From assembly GCA_002727235.1 (NCBI GenBank), contig PBWL01000014.1, positions 1-6,911 on the forward strand: a stretch of DNA of 6,911 nucleotides, given 5' to 3'. The translations under genes and the position numbers were made by a program. The notes below the pieces were generated by a model. The model saw only the letters and a list, made by a program, of their open reading frames with translations. It made no database searches and was not told where the DNA came from. Numbering within the stretch: position 1 is the stretch's first letter; the number at the start of each line of letters is the position of its first letter. This DNA is from Acidimicrobiaceae bacterium (GTDB lineage: Bacteria > Actinomycetota > Acidimicrobiia > Acidimicrobiales > Ilumatobacteraceae). Below, one piece after another: positions 4,724 to 6,911 of this stretch.

Positions 4724-6911
4724 CCCAGTTGACGAAGAAGTCGAACCGCGCTGACCTGATGCGCAACTCCGAGTTCTTGGGCGAACACTGCGACCCGCAA
4801 CTCCTCGATCATGAACCAGAGTTCCTGAAGAGTGTCTGGCTCCGCGCCGTTCGGGTACTCCGCTAATCGCTCAGCGAAGCGACGTTCAACCGGCGCTACC
4901 TCTCGCATACCGGCAAGATCACGTTCTACCCGGCCGGCGAGGTGTTGAAGCCGGTAGCGAATTCCATTCACCCAGCGCTCGAGGTCGTCGATACGCTCGA
5001 TGCCGACTTTTGCCAACATCCCTGGGCCAACGAGACGATCGAGGTGATCATGGGCATCAGTTCGGATGCTCGCGGCTCCGGGGGCTCGCAAGCGTTCGAG
5101 TATCTCAACTGCGTGGCGAGCAATGTCAACGATAGTAAGACCTTTATTCACGACGTCAATGAGCTCCAACGGCGACTCCGTCCGCATCGCCTGACACAAC
5201 ACTTCGAATTCAGGTAGCGATCTGCTGACACCATGTTGATGGATGATGCGGTCAGCGATCGCGGTGATCGCATCATCGAGAAATGCTTCAACCCCAAGCC
5301 CGACCAAAGAAAGACAAAGTTGGCGATCATTGTCGATCATTCTTCGAACTGGGCCTCGCGCCGGACTCGCTGCGAGCAACAACAACCGACGAACTCCCTC
5401 ATGCAACAGTCGCTCGGCAAGTACGGGGTCGGTGACGACGCGAAGCGAAACGCTGTCACCCCGGTCGAGCAAAGTCGGATACGCCCGCAACATTTCGTTG
5501 CCGTCAGTCCACTCCAAAACGTCAGGCAGAGTGCCGAGATCCCACTCGGTAATTCCACTCCGCTCATCAATCGGGGCCGATGAGGCCAGCATCTGGCGGG
5601 CTTGGGGACGCACGATGTCGCGAATTTTTAACAAGTTGTCACCAAATGCATACACTTCACCGTCAGCATCACTCACCACGATGTGAATGATGAGGTCAGG
5701 TGTTAGTCGACCAAGGTCAAACTGGTGATGGTCAACGGTAACTCCCGAGACCTCGGTGAGCGCGACCGCCAACGCTTCAGCAAATTGTCGACCGTCGGGT
5801 TCACCAATGACATTCATTGCCGCTGACAGCGTGTCGGCAGCCGGAATGAGGCGCCGGCGAATCTCTTTCGGGAGTGAACGGAACAATGCCTCAGCGAGAT
5901 CGCGCCGACGACTCGGCACGTGCCAATCAAGGTTCACTCCACTGAACTGATTTACCGAGACGAGGGGAAGATGTAATGTCACGCCGTCAAAGGGGCTCTC
6001 CACGTCGTGCCGGTAGGTCAGCATGTACTCGGCGCCATCACGATCTACCCACACTTCAGGCGAGCCGGCATCAAGGAGTGTCGCTACTTCAGATTCAGGG
6101 AGATCTAACAGGTGCGGTGTTGTCGACCGGTGGTCACGCCACCATCGATCGAAATGCCTCGTCGATGTGATGTTTAGGGGAAGCACATCGTTATACAGAC
6201 GACGCAGATCACCTACACCTCCGGGAGAGCCGCGCCTGCTGCGCTCCCCCAACTGCTCCCATTCCTCTAGACGCTCACGGTTCCGAGAGATAAATCGTTG
6301 GCGGCGACGCCATCGCTGATCGACGTCACCAGCAATGAGCGCGTTCTCGATAAACATTTGGCGAGCAGCAACCTTGTCGACTGCCGACAGTGGGATGCGG
6401 CGCCCCTCAACGATTGCGAGGCCGTAGAGCGAGACACGCTCTGGAATCACCGCTCGACCAGATGTTGCGTTCCACTCGGGCTCCCCATACGAGCGAGTGA
6501 CCAAGTCGCCCGCAATCGGCTCAATCCACTCAGGCTGAATCGCTGACACTCGCCGAGCCCGAAGGCGATCGGTTTCAACGACTTCAGCGGCGACTACCCA
6601 TTCGCTACCCGCCCGACCAATCGCCGACCCGGGAACAACCTCAAATCGCGCTCCCCGAGCACCCTGATATTCGACTCGTGTCCGCCGATCGCGTTGCGGC
6701 CGGCGGTCGTCTCGACGACCGATGTTCGACAACAAACCAGACAGCACAGCCTGATGCACCCGATCGGGGTGGCCCGCATCAGCGCCAGGTCGAATGCCGA
6801 TCTGTCCGGAGACTTGCCGAAGTTGACTGTAGAGATCGCGCCATTCGCGCACTCGCAGCCAGTTGAGATACTCATCACGACACATCCGCCGGAACGCGTT
6901 GCCCGACAGGG
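4720..6911 (-). CDS. hrpA: ATP-dependent RNA helicase HrpA, C-terminal part (5' end outside window)
   Basis: C-terminal ~729 residues of a DEAH/RHA-family RNA helicase. The motor domains lie beyond the right edge. The frame is open to base 6911; eight residues (LSGNAFRR) precede the Met at 6885 and continue the conserved family sequence, so that Met is internal. Counting from it: CRDEYLNWLRVREWRDLYSQ (2-21) is the end of the helicase-associated region; an OB-fold-like segment covers about 45-122, with VHQAVLSGLLSNIG at 43-56 and ARRVSAIQPEWIE at 110-122; the HrpA-specific DUF3418 region runs from ~135 to ~715, opening with EPEW, YGL and FIENALIAGD (178-187). Full HrpA proteins are ~1300 residues. 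In E. coli HrpA is linked to mRNA processing and to rescue of stalled or collided ribosomes. No frameshift is seen. Its stop overlaps the start of the crotonase gene (GTGA), so hrpA is upstream in a two-gene unit. Confidence 0.95.
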   Translation of the reverse strand, partial: LSGNAFRRMCRDEYLNWLRVREWRDLYSQLRQVSGQIGIRPGADAGHPDRVHQAVLSGLLSNIGRRDDRRPQRDRRTRVEYQGARGARFEVVPGSAIGRAGSEWVVAAEVVETDRLRARRVSAIQPEWIEPIAGDLVTRSYGEPEWNATSGRAVIPERVSLYGLAIVEGRRIPLSAVDKVAARQMFIENALIAGDVDQRWRRRQRFISRNRERLEEWEQLGERSRRGSPGGVGDLRRLYNDVLPLNITSTRHFDRWWRDHRSTTPHLLDLPESEVATLLDAGSPEVWVDRDGAEYMLTYRHDVESPFDGVTLHLPLVSVNQFSGVNLDWHVPSRRRDLAEALFRSLPKEIRRRLIPAADTLSAAMNVIGEPDGRQFAEALAVALTEVSGVTVDHHQFDLGRLTPDLIIHIVVSDADGEVYAFGDNLLKIRDIVRPQARQMLASSAPIDERSGITEWDLGTLPDVLEWTDGNEMLRAYPTLLDRGDSVSLRVVTDPVLAERLLHEGVRRLLLLAASPARGPVRRMIDNDRQLCLSLVGLGVEAFLDDAITAIADRIIHQHGVSRSLPEFEVLCQAMRTESPLELIDVVNKGLTIVDIARHAVEILERLRAPGAASIRTDAHDHLDRLVGPGMLAKVGIERIDDLERWVNGIRYRLQHLAGRVERDLAGMREVAPVERRFAERLAEYPNGAEPDTLQELWFMIEELRVAVFAQELGVAHQVSAVRLLRQLG

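Noticed and set aside
5243..5686. 147-residue plus-strand ORF antisense to hrpA
   Set aside because: Ser/Arg-rich composition with no motif, inside a well-supported DUF3418 coding region.
1..6911. CRISPR arrays, tRNA or rRNA genes, insertion sequences, toxin-antitoxin or defence modules
   Set aside because: Reading both strands I saw no regularly spaced repeats, no cloverleaf with CCA-like end, no transposase motif and no defence-related domain. The window is housekeeping and metabolic genes.

Overview
This window looks like ordinary chromosome from a moderately GC-rich bacterium (a little over half G+C by eye). The gene set suggests an actinobacterium: ung coupled to a BrkB-type membrane protein, an FMN nitronate-monooxygenase-like protein, a PaaG-like crotonase, a large HrpA helicase, many GTG starts, weak Shine-Dalgarno sequences and possible leaderless promoters. 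Acidimicrobiia are a reasonable guess, but nothing here fixes the taxon. I see no mobile element, CRISPR array, RNA gene or phage gene.

Layout, left to right. (1) 1-1499, plus strand: the C-terminal part of uracil-DNA glycosylase (ung) runs in from the left edge and is coupled by a TGATG overlap to a YihY/BrkB-family membrane protein. (2) 1458-2226, minus strand: an OsmC-family protein is followed, through an ATGA overlap, by the remains of a glycoside hydrolase family 3 beta-glucosidase. Only the first ~78 codons and the last ~42 codons of that enzyme survive. They are joined in different frames, and the rest of the enzyme is missing. (3) 2227-2281: a short divergent promoter region. (4) 2282-3909, plus strand: a 60-residue (or 59-residue) hypothetical protein, a gamma-glutamylcyclotransferase-like (AIG2/GGCT) protein and an FMN-dependent nitronate-monooxygenase-like enzyme. 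(5) 3914-6911, minus strand: hrpA, entering from the right edge, overlaps a crotonase-superfamily gene through GTGA. The NMO-like and crotonase genes converge with only four bases between them.

Functionally the window mixes DNA repair (ung), peroxide/thiol defence (OsmC), glutathione or gamma-glutamyl metabolism (GGCT-like), flavoenzyme redox chemistry, acyl-CoA metabolism and RNA/ribosome quality control (HrpA). There is no sign of one dedicated pathway. The most notable item is the collapsed beta-glucosidase gene, which is easy to miss because its two halves lie in different reading frames. Next are two enzymes whose usual catalytic residues are replaced: the NMO-like protein lacks the family histidine, and the crotonase lacks both hydratase glutamates but has an isomerase-type aspartate. 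I found no convincing undescribed multi-gene system.
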